A stretch of 16,014 bases of DNA from an uncultured Lachnospiraceae bacterium (GTDB lineage Bacteria; Bacillota; Clostridia; Lachnospirales; Lachnospiraceae), in contig CAKRNI010000043.1 in NCBI GenBank assembly GCA_934370915.1, positions 1 to 16,014 on the forward strand, given 5' to 3'. The notes below the pieces were generated by a model. The model was not told where the DNA came from, made no database searches, and saw only the letters and a list, made by a program, of their open reading frames with translations. Below are positions 8,134-13,829 of the stretch, piece after piece; position 1 is the first letter of the stretch, and each line of letters begins with the position of its first letter. A program made the position numbers and the translations under genes.

Positions 8134-8846
8134 AGGTTTCCCTCCCCGGCACAGTATTCCAGAAGAGCCTGCACGAAAGCTTTATAATAGGTGCGGCTTA
8201 AAGGAATCGTTTCATCCCCCAGAAAAACGGTATTGCGGTCGTATCGTGTGACGTAGCGCAGATTGATGAGATAGGCCTGATGACAGCGGGCAAATCCGGC
8301 CTGCTTCATGTCCTGTGCCAGACGGCTGAGCGAATGTGTTCCCGTTGAATGGAGCAGCTGTTGTTTCGTATGGTAGCAGAGGGTATGATCCTGTACCTCC
8401 ACATAGAAAAGCTGTTCGGGCAGAAGCTTGATCTGACCGTTCCGGCTGTTTATGAGGATCGGGTTCTGCTGCCTGGAAGACAGGATTTCACAAACCTGAT
8501 CCAGCTTTGCGGCAAATGCGTAATACTGGACTGGTTTCAGTACATAGTCCAGAGCCCGGACAGAATATCCCTCGATAGCATACTGGGTCAGGCAGGTAAT
8601 GAAAATGATCAGTACATCAGGGTCTGCCTTCCGGATCTGCCGTGCCGTATCCATTCCGTTTAGATGCGGCATTTCGATATCCAGAAGGATCAGGTCCCAT
8701 GTTGCGCGGTATCCTGTAACAAAACTCATTCCATCTTTGTAACTGGCTGTCTGGATCATGATATCATGTTCTTTCCCATAACGTTCCAGATATGTCTGAA
8801 GAATCGCGGTGTTCTCGTCCATATCTTCTACGATTGCAACGCGCAT
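8130..8846 (-). CDS. LytTR-family (AgrA-like) response regulator
   Basis: The product has 238 residues. The receiver domain (about 1-120) has acidic residues E7/D8, the phospho-acceptor D56 (LILLDIEMP) and the KP motif in YVLKPV. A LytTR DNA-binding domain follows (about 130-232), with the typical INSRNGQIKLL and FARCHQAYLINLRYV stretches. AAGGGGG lies 7 nt before the ATG. It is the first gene of the unit with the kinase and has a clear promoter at 8907-8935. The converging pilus operon has LytTR-type repeats in front of its promoter and is the first candidate target. Confidence 0.92.
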   Translation of the reverse strand: MRVAIVEDMDENTAILQTYLERYGKEHDIMIQTASYKDGMSFVTGYRATWDLILLDIEMPHLNGMDTARQIRKADPDVLIIFITCLTQYAIEGYSVRALDYVLKPVQYYAFAAKLDQVCEILSSRQQNPILINSRNGQIKLLPEQLFYVEVQDHTLCYHTKQQLLHSTGTHSLSRLAQDMKQAGFARCHQAYLINLRYVTRYDRNTVFLGDETIPLSRTYYKAFVQALLEYCAGEGNL

Positions 8847-8858
8847 ATAATCCCCCTT

Positions 8859-8892
8859 TTTACATGAAGTTGTTCGATGTTACTTTACATGA
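8859..8892. repeat. Perfect 9-bp direct repeat in the regulator leader
   Basis: TTTACATGA occurs at 8859-8867 and 8884-8892, 25 bp apart, between the proposed start site of the regulator transcript and its ribosome site. The spacing is not the usual 21-22 bp of LytTR sites, so the role is open. Confidence 0.4.
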
Positions 8893-8906
8893 GCGGTAAC
8901 TGTTCT

Positions 8907-8935
8907 ATTATAGCACAGAGGCGGCGGATTGTGAA
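8907..8935 (-). promoter_or_regulatory. SigA-like promoter of the LytTR regulator-kinase unit
   Basis: On the - strand, TTCACA (8935-8930), a 17-bp spacer and a perfect TATAAT (8912-8907) are found, giving a leader of about 55 nt before ATG 8846. Confidence 0.75.
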
Positions 8936-8945
8936 TCAATAGACA

Positions 8946-8954
8946 ATAAACGGT
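8946..8954 (-). promoter_or_regulatory. Single LytTR-type half site upstream of the regulator's own promoter
   Basis: ACCGTTTAT on the - strand matches all nine positions of the AgrA/LytTR half-site pattern as I recall it (W M M G T T N R K). It lies about 10 bp upstream of the -35. No good partner was found 21-22 bp away. Autoregulation is possible but not shown. Confidence 0.3.
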
Positions 8955-8978
8955 CTGCTTTGTTGTAAGCAAGGCAGA
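8954..8978. repeat. Inverted repeat before the small ORF
   Basis: TCTGCTTTG (8954-8962) pairs with CAAGGCAGA (8970-8978) around a 7-nt loop, with one G-T pair. It lies between the divergent regulator promoter and the 42-codon frame. It could be an operator or a leader hairpin. Confidence 0.4.
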
Positions 8979-9013
8979 TTGGAAATTATCACGACAGAAA
9001 AGGAGAATCTGGA

Positions 9014-9142
9014 ATGGCATTTTCTGCTTATTACGCGTATGCTGGCGCAGCGCTTTTAATGTTAGAACTTTTTCATTTCAGCCGGCAGGTTGCGGAAAAA
9101 CTCTGGAACATTGCTCCGGGGCATTGTGTATTCCGGTTTTAG
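9014..9142 (+). CDS. Small hydrophobic peptide (42 aa) or amber-interrupted remnant
   Basis: ATG 9014 is preceded by AGGAG 8 nt upstream. The peptide starts MAFSAYYAYAGAALLMLELF, has a charged helix (SRQVAEKLW) and ends GHCVFRF before TAG at 9140-9142. The same frame stays open beyond the TAG for 20 codons (FEVTETDATEYTKELKQKFP) to TGA at 9203-9205, and that stop is part of a perfect terminator. So either a short peptide is made, or a 63-codon gene has been broken by one stop. It is divergent from the AgrCA-like pair. An AgrD-like signal precursor is conceivable (hydrophobic start, Cys, acidic tail) but no AgrB is nearby and the tail lies after the stop. A weak promoter (TTGTTG 8960-8965, AATTAT 8984-8989, 18-bp spacer) is possible. 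I do not recognise the sequence. Confidence 0.4.
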   Translation: MAFSAYYAYAGAALLMLELFHFSRQVAEKLWNIAPGHCVFRF

Positions 9143-9202
9143 TTTGAAGTGACGGAGACAGACGCGACGGAGTATACAAAGGAGCTGAAACAGAAGTTTC
9201 CA

Positions 9203-9232
9203 TGAAAAACCACCCTCTCGGGTGGTTTTTCA
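9203..9232. terminator. Bidirectional Rho-independent terminator
   Basis: A perfect 13-bp stem, TGAAAAACCACCC (9203-9215) and GGGTGGTTTTTCA (9220-9232), has a TCTC loop, with A-runs and T-runs inside the arms. It ends the small + strand unit at 9014 and also lies just after the stop of the - strand kinase at 9247. Confidence 0.92.
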
Positions 9233-9246
9233 TTTGAAGAAAACAT

Positions 9247-10575
9247 CTATCCAGGAAAGCTGGCTTCAATTGTCAGCGACTTCCTATCCGCTGAGGCTGC
9301 CTGGATCCGTCCACGGTGGGTATTCACGATGGCTTTCGCAATGGCGAGCCCGATGCCGTAGCCGCCGGTGGCGGAATTTCTCGACCGGTCAGACCGGTAA
9401 AAACGATCAAAGAGGTGCGGGAGCTCTGCAGAATCCACATCTGAGGCTGTGTTGAATACGGTAAGCCGGATCTGGCGTCCCTGCTTTTTCAGGCTGACTT
9501 TTATGGTTCCGTTTTCCGGGGAATATTTTAACGCGTTGTCCAGGAGAATAGAGGTCAGCTGACGGATCATCTTTTCGTTTCCGTTCATGGAGACTGCCGG
9601 CTTGATATCCATGAGAAATTCCTTTTTCTGCGTCTTCGCCGGTGCCTGGAAGGAAGAGGCCGTCTCGGTGACGATCTCGGAAAGCGGAAACTCGATCATC
9701 GCTGCCGTATTGTCCGCCTCCTCCATTCTGGTGAGACAGATCAGGTCGTTTGTGAGGGTGGTCATGCGCCGCACCTGCTTTTTAATATCGGCGAGCCATT
9801 CGCTGTCCCCGACATCCATGGAGAGCACGTCCGCGTCGGCGTCGATGATGGCGAGGGGCGTTTTTAATTCATGTCCGGCGTCGGTGATAAAGAGCTTCTG
9901 CTTTTCATAACTCTCCACCGTGGGATTTACGATCCGTCTGGAAAAATAGATGATCAGCAGGAAGACAAGGATAAAGCCTGCAATCGCCACCTGGGTGATC
10001 GTGATCCAGAATGCCCGGAAATTTGAGAGAGAGCGTCGGCAGTCGAGAAAGGTGATCTGCGTCCCATCGTCCTCAATATTTACGATATACCGGTAATTTC
10101 CGATAAAACCGTGGTCTTTTCCGCCTGCCAGCACCTCAATGGCGTACTGGGCGGCGGTGTCGGAATTGACGGCGGCGATCTGGTCCACATCGATCAGGCC
10201 GCAGGAATCACTGGAGGTGAGAGTGACGGAGAAATATCTCGACTCATAGGGGAGCTCCGCCTGAAAGAGATCGCTTTTTTCCTTGCTTTCCATGTGCTTC
10301 CAGGAATTCGGAAAATGCCCATCGTTGTCGGCCAGCACGCCCAGGATCCCGTCGGCCTCTGTGACTACATGGGAGTAGCTGATGGCGACGCTGATCCCGA
10401 CGATCAGGGACAGCACCGCGAACAGGGAGAGCATGGAAACCGCGATAAGTTTGATCTGCAGGGAGCGGATCAGCTGATTGCCGCCAGGGAATAAGCGCCG
10501 TTTCCATCCGGTATGATCTGGATGTCGGCGTGCAGGGCTGCCAATTTCTTTGTGAGATAAGAAATGTAGATCCAT
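9247..10575 (-). CDS. EnvZ-type membrane sensor histidine kinase
   Basis: The product is 442 residues from ATG 10575. It has a first membrane segment (about 41-66), an extracellular sensor region (about 67-188), a second segment (about 189-211), a HisKA motif TDAGHELKTPLA (H235), N-box LLDNALKYSPENG (N347), and G-boxes FDRFYRSDRSRN and GGYGIGLAIA. The partner regulator is encoded directly upstream. The start is uncertain. ATG 10575 has GGAGGTGA 7 nt upstream but lies inside the regulator gene, and residues 1-34 do not look like a kinase N-terminus. The typical N-terminus (IRSLQIKLIAVSML) begins right after a CTG at 10473-10471 that overlaps the regulator stop as CTGA. No ATG, GTG or TTG lies in between. 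The signal is unknown. Confidence 0.87.
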   Translation of the reverse strand: MDLHFLSHKEIGSPARRHPDHTGWKRRLFPGGNQLIRSLQIKLIAVSMLSLFAVLSLIVGISVAISYSHVVTEADGILGVLADNDGHFPNSWKHMESKEKSDLFQAELPYESRYFSVTLTSSDSCGLIDVDQIAAVNSDTAAQYAIEVLAGGKDHGFIGNYRYIVNIEDDGTQITFLDCRRSLSNFRAFWITITQVAIAGFILVFLLIIYFSRRIVNPTVESYEKQKLFITDAGHELKTPLAIIDADADVLSMDVGDSEWLADIKKQVRRMTTLTNDLICLTRMEEADNTAAMIEFPLSEIVTETASSFQAPAKTQKKEFLMDIKPAVSMNGNEKMIRQLTSILLDNALKYSPENGTIKVSLKKQGRQIRLTVFNTASDVDSAELPHLFDRFYRSDRSRNSATGGYGIGLAIAKAIVNTHRGRIQAASADRKSLTIEASFPG

Positions 10576-11147
10576 ACGATATTCACCTCCATATCCGGTT
10601 CGTTTTTCCAGATCCGCTCCATGAAGCGTTCAGTCGGGAGCGGGTGCCCCGGACTGCACAAAAGCATCTCCAGCATCTGGAATTCCCTGTTGCTGAGCCG
10701 GAAGCTGCCGGTGGAGGATGTGACCTCGAAGGTAGTCCGGTTTAATGAAATATTTCCGCGGGAAAGGGTGGCAGATTCCCGATCAATGCTCTGGGTGCGG
10801 AGCATGGCACGGATCCGGGCGAGGAGTTCCTGGACGGAGAAAGGTTTTGTCAGGTAGTCATTGGCGCCGGTATCGAGTCCAAGGACTTTGTCATCTACCT
10901 CTGCCTTTGCGGTGAGCAGCAGGACCGGGATCCTGTTTCCCGCCTGACGAACTGCCTTTAATACTTCCAGACCGTCTTTTTTCGGCATCATGATATCTAA
11001 AATGGCGGCGTCATAGATGCCATTTGAAATTGCGTCCAGTGCCGTCTCGCCGTCGAAGACGGGATCTACAGAATATCCGTTTCGCTCTAAGAGCACCTGA
11101 ACCGCCCGGGAAAGGGAAGGTTCATCTTCTGCCAGAAGAAGCTTCAT
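10470..11147 (-). CDS. OmpR-family response regulator
   Basis: The product has 225 residues. The receiver domain (about 1-118) has E7/D8/E9, phospho-acceptor D51 (AAILDIMMP), T79 (VLLLTAK) and K101 (YLTKPFS). A winged-helix DNA-binding domain follows (about 128-222), with the LSNREFQMLEML helix and the EVNIVWIYISYLTKKL recognition region. The start ATG 11147 is preceded by AGGAGG about 9 nt upstream. It forms a two-gene unit with the kinase that follows. I found no convincing promoter in the 170 bases upstream. A GTTCA-5-TGAAC dyad (11259-11273) is the only obvious candidate operator. Confidence 0.93.
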   Translation of the reverse strand: MKLLLAEDEPSLSRAVQVLLERNGYSVDPVFDGETALDAISNGIYDAAILDIMMPKKDGLEVLKAVRQAGNRIPVLLLTAKAEVDDKVLGLDTGANDYLTKPFSVQELLARIRAMLRTQSIDRESATLSRGNISLNRTTFEVTSSTGSFRLSNREFQMLEMLLCSPGHPLPTERFMERIWKNEPDMEVNIVWIYISYLTKKLAALHADIQIIPDGNGAYSLAAIS

Positions 11148-11258
11148 ATGTAAAAACCTCCTGAAAAAGTTTTGCTGTTATTTTTAACGATTTCGATAAT
11201 ACAGGGAAAATAAGGAGAATCTGTGAAAAACAGGTTGAAAAATCTGGGAATTGGAAAA

Positions 11259-11273
11259 GTTCAGAAAGTGAAC
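11259..11273. promoter_or_regulatory. Short dyad upstream of the OmpR-type regulator
   Basis: GTTCA (11259-11263) and TGAAC (11269-11273) are a perfect inverted repeat with a 5-bp centre, about 110 bp before the regulator start. It could be an operator; support is weak. Confidence 0.25.
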
Positions 11274-11324
11274 ACACTTTTTTCAATGAAATTTCGAAAA
11301 GTGGGGGTAGGATTTGAGCAAATG

Positions 11325-11457
11325 GTAATTGTTCAGTAGGTCTGCGCACTTGCTGCGCTGACCGTAAGAAAATATAGGCTGGAAAGCAAAAATCCCATCG
11401 GCGTAGCCGATCTGGAATGGATTTTTGCTCGTAACTATGAAGGTACTGAATAGTTAC
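11325..11457. mobile_element. 133-bp MITE-like element with target duplication
   Basis: The left end GTAATTGTTCAGTA (11325-11338) and right end TACTGAATAGTTAC (11444-11457) are inverted repeats matching at 12 of 14 positions. GCAAATG flanks both sides (11318-11324 and 11459-11465), as expected for a 7-bp target duplication. Inside are a hairpin GTC-T-GCGCA/TGCGC-T-GAC (11340-11362), a long hairpin GCAAAAATCC/GGATTTTTGC (11386-11395 with 11419-11428) with CGGC-GTA-GCCG at its tip, and a 27-bp palindrome at the right end. It encodes no protein. It separates the divergent OmpR-type regulator and the alarmone synthetase and may affect the latter's leader. Confidence 0.7.
11431..11457. repeat. 27-bp palindrome, second copy of the 463-489 family
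   Basis: GTAACTAT and ATAGTTAC surround GAAGGTACTGA. It differs from 463-489 at four positions (7, 12, 16, 21), and 7/21 and 12/16 are paired positions, so both pairs change together. This supports selection for a folded or palindromic form. It is the right end of the MITE-like element. Confidence 0.7.
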
Positions 11458-11488
11458 GGCAAATGAATAACAGAGGGAGTAGAAAAAT

Positions 11489-12082
11489 ATGACTGCAAAA
11501 GAGTTTTACGGAGATAAATTAGAGGTTCTTGAGACTGCGAGAATCGACATGCTGAAACTGCTGGAAGAATTTCCCGATGACAAGAAATCTGGATTCCATG
11601 CAATCCAGTACACCTGTTCCAGGATCAAATCGCCGGACAGCATGATCGGGAAGCTGAAGAGAAAATCTCTGCCGGAGACCCTGAAATCGGCGCTTGGCTC
11701 AGTCCACGACGCTGTGGGAATCCGGGTCATATGTTCCTTCGCGGACGACGTCTTTAAGGTGGAAAAATGGCTGAAAAGTCAGGAAAATTATGAACTGATC
11801 AAAGAAAAGGACTATATTTCCTATCCGAAGCCAAACGGATACCGGGGGATCCATCTGATCATGCGGGTGAGATCCGGCGAGGCTTCGGGAACCTATGTGG
11901 AGATTCAGCTCCGCACCATCGCCATGGATTTCTGGGCAAGTTTGGAACACCAGTTAAAATATAAGAAGGAGATCGGACATGCGGAGATGATGGGTGGAGA
12001 ATTGAAACAGTGCGCGGATGAGATTGCGTCGGTGGATCTCTCGATGCAGACAATCCGGGATATTATCCAGGCGGAGGAATAA
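11489..12082 (+). CDS. Small alarmone synthetase, GTP pyrophosphokinase (RelQ/YjbM-like)
   Basis: The product has 197 residues and is a single RelA/SpoT synthetase domain with no HD hydrolase, TGS or ACT region, the layout of small alarmone synthetases. It would make (p)ppGpp from ATP and GTP or GDP in the cytoplasm. Recognised motifs are VHDAVGIRVICSF (72-84, with D74), KDYISYPKPNGYRGIH (107-122), VEIQLRTIAMDFWASLEH (137-154, with E138) and YKK (158-160). GAGGGAG precedes the ATG. The gene stands alone on its strand, with a MITE-like element directly upstream; I saw no clear promoter. RelP/YwaC-type is the alternative subtype. Confidence 0.9.
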   Translation: MTAKEFYGDKLEVLETARIDMLKLLEEFPDDKKSGFHAIQYTCSRIKSPDSMIGKLKRKSLPETLKSALGSVHDAVGIRVICSFADDVFKVEKWLKSQENYELIKEKDYISYPKPNGYRGIHLIMRVRSGEASGTYVEIQLRTIAMDFWASLEHQLKYKKEIGHAEMMGGELKQCADEIASVDLSMQTIRDIIQAEE

Positions 12083-12090
12083 GTGGGAAA

Positions 12091-12118
12091 TGCTCCCGGC
12101 CGGAAAAAGACGGGAGCA
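12091..12118. other. Stem-loop between converging genes
   Basis: TGCTCCCG (12091-12098) pairs perfectly with CGGGAGCA (12111-12118). No T-run follows on either strand, so it is at best a weak terminator for the alarmone synthetase and the opposite-strand gene. Confidence 0.4.
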
Positions 12119-12126
12119 GGGAAAAA

Positions 12127-12555
12127 CTAACCGCGGATTCTCGCATGGACTCCGGAGGTGAGATCAGGATGGCGCAGGCCGCAGATCCGTTTTTCACTGC
12201 CGCCTCCGATAAAGACGCGTTTCCAGACATCCTGATCCAGCTCATCATCGTGGACGTACACCTCAATATCACTCATTGGCGGGAGCGGTGTTCCGCCGAG
12301 GGTGAAGTTTCCGGCTTTATCCTGAAGCAGGATTCCTTCCTTCACGATCTCTTTCTGCATATAGGAAGAGACAAACTGGGCGGAGGAGAGGTGGGTGATG
12401 AGTTCTAACATCAGGTCTATTTTTAGACTCTCTTCCGCGGACATCTCCGCTTTATTCAGGGCAGCCGTGAGCTGCGATTCGTATTTTCCGAGAAAACTGC
12501 TGCATACAGATTCCAGCTCGGAGAGATCCTGTTTAAATTCATTTGTGATTTCCAT
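12127..12555 (-). CDS. Hypothetical protein with DUF5348-like C-terminus
   Basis: The product has 142 residues with no signal peptide or membrane segment. The N-terminal part (about 1-75) is helical and acidic. The C-terminal part (about 76-142) runs LQDKAGNFTLGGTPLPPMSDIEVYV, then WKRVFIGGG, CGLRH and VHARIRG. This resembles the small DUF5348 fold found in Clostridia and their mobile elements, recalled by pattern rather than by search. GGAGG lies 6 nt before the ATG. It faces the alarmone synthetase tail to tail. A promoter at 12763-12791 may drive it through a leader of about 200 nt. Function unknown. Confidence 0.7.
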   Translation of the reverse strand: MEITNEFKQDLSELESVCSSFLGKYESQLTAALNKAEMSAEESLKIDLMLELITHLSSAQFVSSYMQKEIVKEGILLQDKAGNFTLGGTPLPPMSDIEVYVHDDELDQDVWKRVFIGGGSEKRICGLRHPDLTSGVHARIRG

Positions 12556-12586
12556 AAATATCCTCCTCGTATGATAAGTATTTTTA

Positions 12587-12623
12587 TTCAGTGGTCTGTG
12601 CGCCTGTCTGAACAGACTGTAAG
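12587..12623. repeat. Diverged relic of the MITE left end
   Basis: TTCAGT-GGTCTG, a short hairpin (GTCTGT 12594-12599 with ACAGAC 12612-12617) and GACTGTAAG match the order TTCAGT-GGTCTG, hairpin, GACCGTAAG of the element at 11325. The hairpin is kept while its sequence differs. No right end was found. Confidence 0.4.
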
Positions 12624-12727
12624 CGCGCGGTACCGGTCAACGCACAAAATTGCTGCATTGGATATCCTTGAGAGATGTAGATAGCAGGTATCCGGATCAT
12701 GTAAAATAACAGGACCGGATAAAATCC

Positions 12728-12756
12728 AGTAATGACATTTAGTGAATGTCATTACT
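12728..12756. promoter_or_regulatory. Perfect 12-bp dyad, likely operator
   Basis: AGTAATGACATT (12728-12739) and AATGTCATTACT (12745-12756) are perfect inverted repeats around TAGTG. The core TGACATTTAGTGAATG (12733-12748) recurs at 12786-12801 with one mismatch, 53 bp away (about five helical turns). It lies upstream of an HTH gene and would cover the start site of the - strand promoter. Cognate protein: probably the XRE protein at 12823. Confidence 0.55.
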
Positions 12757-12762
12757 GTTCCA

Positions 12763-12791
12763 ATAATAACATATATTGTTTGGAGTGACAA
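12763..12791 (-). promoter_or_regulatory. SigA-like promoter on the - strand
   Basis: TTGTCA (12791-12786), a 17-bp spacer and TATTAT (12768-12763) face the DUF5348-like gene. The -35 overlaps the second operator-like repeat and the start site falls at the edge of the 12-bp dyad, so a bound repressor would block it. Confidence 0.5.
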
Positions 12792-12809
12792 TTAGTGAAT
12801 GCCAAACAA
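12776..12809. promoter_or_regulatory. Second dyad with shared core, overlapping the HTH gene leader
   Basis: TTGTTTGG (12776-12783) and CCAAACAA (12802-12809) are perfect inverted repeats. Between them lies TGACAATTAGTGAATG (12786-12801), the second copy of the core in the dyad at 12728. It ends just before the ribosome site of the HTH gene, a good place for autoregulation. Confidence 0.45.
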
Positions 12810-12822
12810 GGAGTGTTATTAT

Positions 12823-13086
12823 ATGTATAAAAATAAGGCAATGTCCGGCAGGAACAATATCTGCGGAATCAAGATCCATGAACTTCGCTGCAGGATGAAC
12901 GATGTTTCACAGAAGCGTCTGGCGGATATGCTCCAGCTTCTCGGTCTGGATCTTGATAAAAACGCGATCCAGAGGATCGAGAGCGGAAAGCGGTTTGTGA
13001 CAGACATTGAACTGCGGTACTTTGCGAAAGTTTTAAAGGTCAGTTATGAGGAACTTTTGGCCGGGGACGATCCTTTGGAAGATTGA
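12823..13086 (+). CDS. XRE-family HTH transcriptional regulator (87 aa)
   Basis: A compact helix-turn-helix protein. The HTH region (about 18-80) runs IHELRCRMND, QKRLADML, KNAIQRIESGKRFVTDIELRYFAKVLKVSYEELL, the XRE/Cro pattern, with almost nothing outside it. I chose ATG 12823 because AAGGAG lies 9 nt before it; the ATG at 12799 falls inside a repeat and has no ribosome site. Two operator-like dyads lie directly upstream, so it may repress itself and the divergent DUF5348-like gene. Its last 47 bases overlap the 3' end of a second HTH gene on the other strand. Confidence 0.82.
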   Translation: MYKNKAMSGRNNICGIKIHELRCRMNDVSQKRLADMLQLLGLDLDKNAIQRIESGKRFVTDIELRYFAKVLKVSYEELLAGDDPLED

Positions 13087-13450
13087 AGATTCCTGAGTAA
13101 CAGGCTCCGGCGAGGGTATCTGTCCGTGCGACATGACGTCTTTTCAGGGAAAAGTCATCTTTTTCCTGAATCAGAAAAGCAATTTCGCAGGGGAGACCGT
13201 CATCGAAGATCCGGTGGTAAGCGGGACTCCCGTCCTCACGGACCAGAAGCTTTTCTAACGGAACCTTAAACAACTCACCGAGAACCAGCATATTTGGGAG
13301 AGAGGGGAGAGACTCCCCACGAATCCATTTGTAGATCGACTGGGGGCTGTCCAGTTCCAGCGCGTCCTGCAGATCACGAACAGTCATCTTCCTCTTCAGC
13401 ATTTCATCGCGGATCTTTTTTCCGGTCAGTTTTTTCGATAGCTCTTTCAT
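13040..13450 (-). CDS. XRE-family HTH regulator with short C-terminal extension (136 aa)
   Basis: The N-terminal HTH (about 11-71) runs KKIRDEMLKRKMTVRDLQDAL, SPQSIYKWIRGESLPSLPNMLVLGELFKVPLEKLL, a clear XRE domain. Residues 72-136 (for example YHRIFDDG, FLIQEKDDF) are unrecognised. GGAGG lies 7 nt before ATG 13450. It converges on the HTH gene at 12823 with 47 bp of overlap. A possible promoter is at 13621-13649. Targets unknown. Confidence 0.82.
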   Translation of the reverse strand: MKELSKKLTGKKIRDEMLKRKMTVRDLQDALELDSPQSIYKWIRGESLPSLPNMLVLGELFKVPLEKLLVREDGSPAYHRIFDDGLPCEIAFLIQEKDDFSLKRRHVARTDTLAGACYSGIFNLPKDRPRPKVPHN

Positions 13451-13620
13451 GCTTCATCCTCCAAATTCTCATCCGGGCAGACTGATGTCAACTGTCGGCT
13501 ATTTAAAAATGCTTCCGGCAGCGTGTAACGCGGGTATTCATTCTTTTTATGAGGGGAACGGGCAGCGGATCCTTGCTGACCGGTATTAAGACTGAGAACT
13601 TTTGTTCTGTAAGTAGCTAT

Positions 13621-13649
13621 ATCATACTATAAAATTTGAATTTTGTCTT
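13621..13649 (-). promoter_or_regulatory. Candidate promoter of the - strand HTH gene
   Basis: AAGACA (13649-13644), a 17-bp spacer and TATGAT (13626-13621) lie on the - strand in an AT-rich stretch, about 170 bp before the start at 13450. The leader between them holds no clear structure that I can see. Confidence 0.4.
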
Positions 13650-13692
13650 GAACTAAAAGGTTAAAATCGCAAATTTTTCAAAAAAATTTACT

Positions 13693-13813
13693 GATCCTAA
13701 AATAAAAAGGCATGTAAAAACGTATCAGGCAGACCATTCCCTCCACGGAAATAACCGGGGAGAAAGGATCTGCTGGACGCAGTTTTACATACCTGAAAAA
13801 ATCGATCCTAAAA
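13693..13813. repeat. Structured hairpin element flanked by 10-bp direct repeats
   Basis: GATCCTAAAA occurs at 13693-13702 and 13804-13813. Between them the sequence folds into one long interrupted hairpin: ATGTAAAA (13712-13719) with TTTTACAT (13783-13790), GCAGA (13729-13733) with TCTGC (13769-13773), and CTCCACGG (13741-13748) with CCGGGGAG (13755-13762, one mismatch). It may be a small non-coding mobile repeat. On the - strand, T-rich sequence follows the hairpin, so it may also end the MATE transcript. Confidence 0.5.
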
Positions 13814-13829
13814 GATAAGAGAATAAAAG

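Noticed and set aside
9014..9142. Firm call of an AgrD-type signal precursor
   Set aside because: There is no AgrB gene, no typical Pro-Glu tail before the stop, and the acidic tail lies after TAG; kept as a hypothesis only.
12091..12118. Stem-loop as a true Rho-independent terminator
   Set aside because: There is no T-run after the stem on either strand, so it is listed only as a stem-loop.
12588..12791. 67-codon frame on the - strand in the 12556-12822 gap
   Set aside because: It covers palindromes, promoter and a repeat relic; its composition is not protein-like.
12799..12822. Earlier ATG for the 87-aa HTH protein
   Set aside because: It lies inside an operator-like repeat and lacks a ribosome site; AAGGAG serves ATG 12823.
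13703..13803. Known riboswitch
   Set aside because: It matches no riboswitch consensus I can recall and lies downstream, not upstream, of the only adjacent transporter gene.
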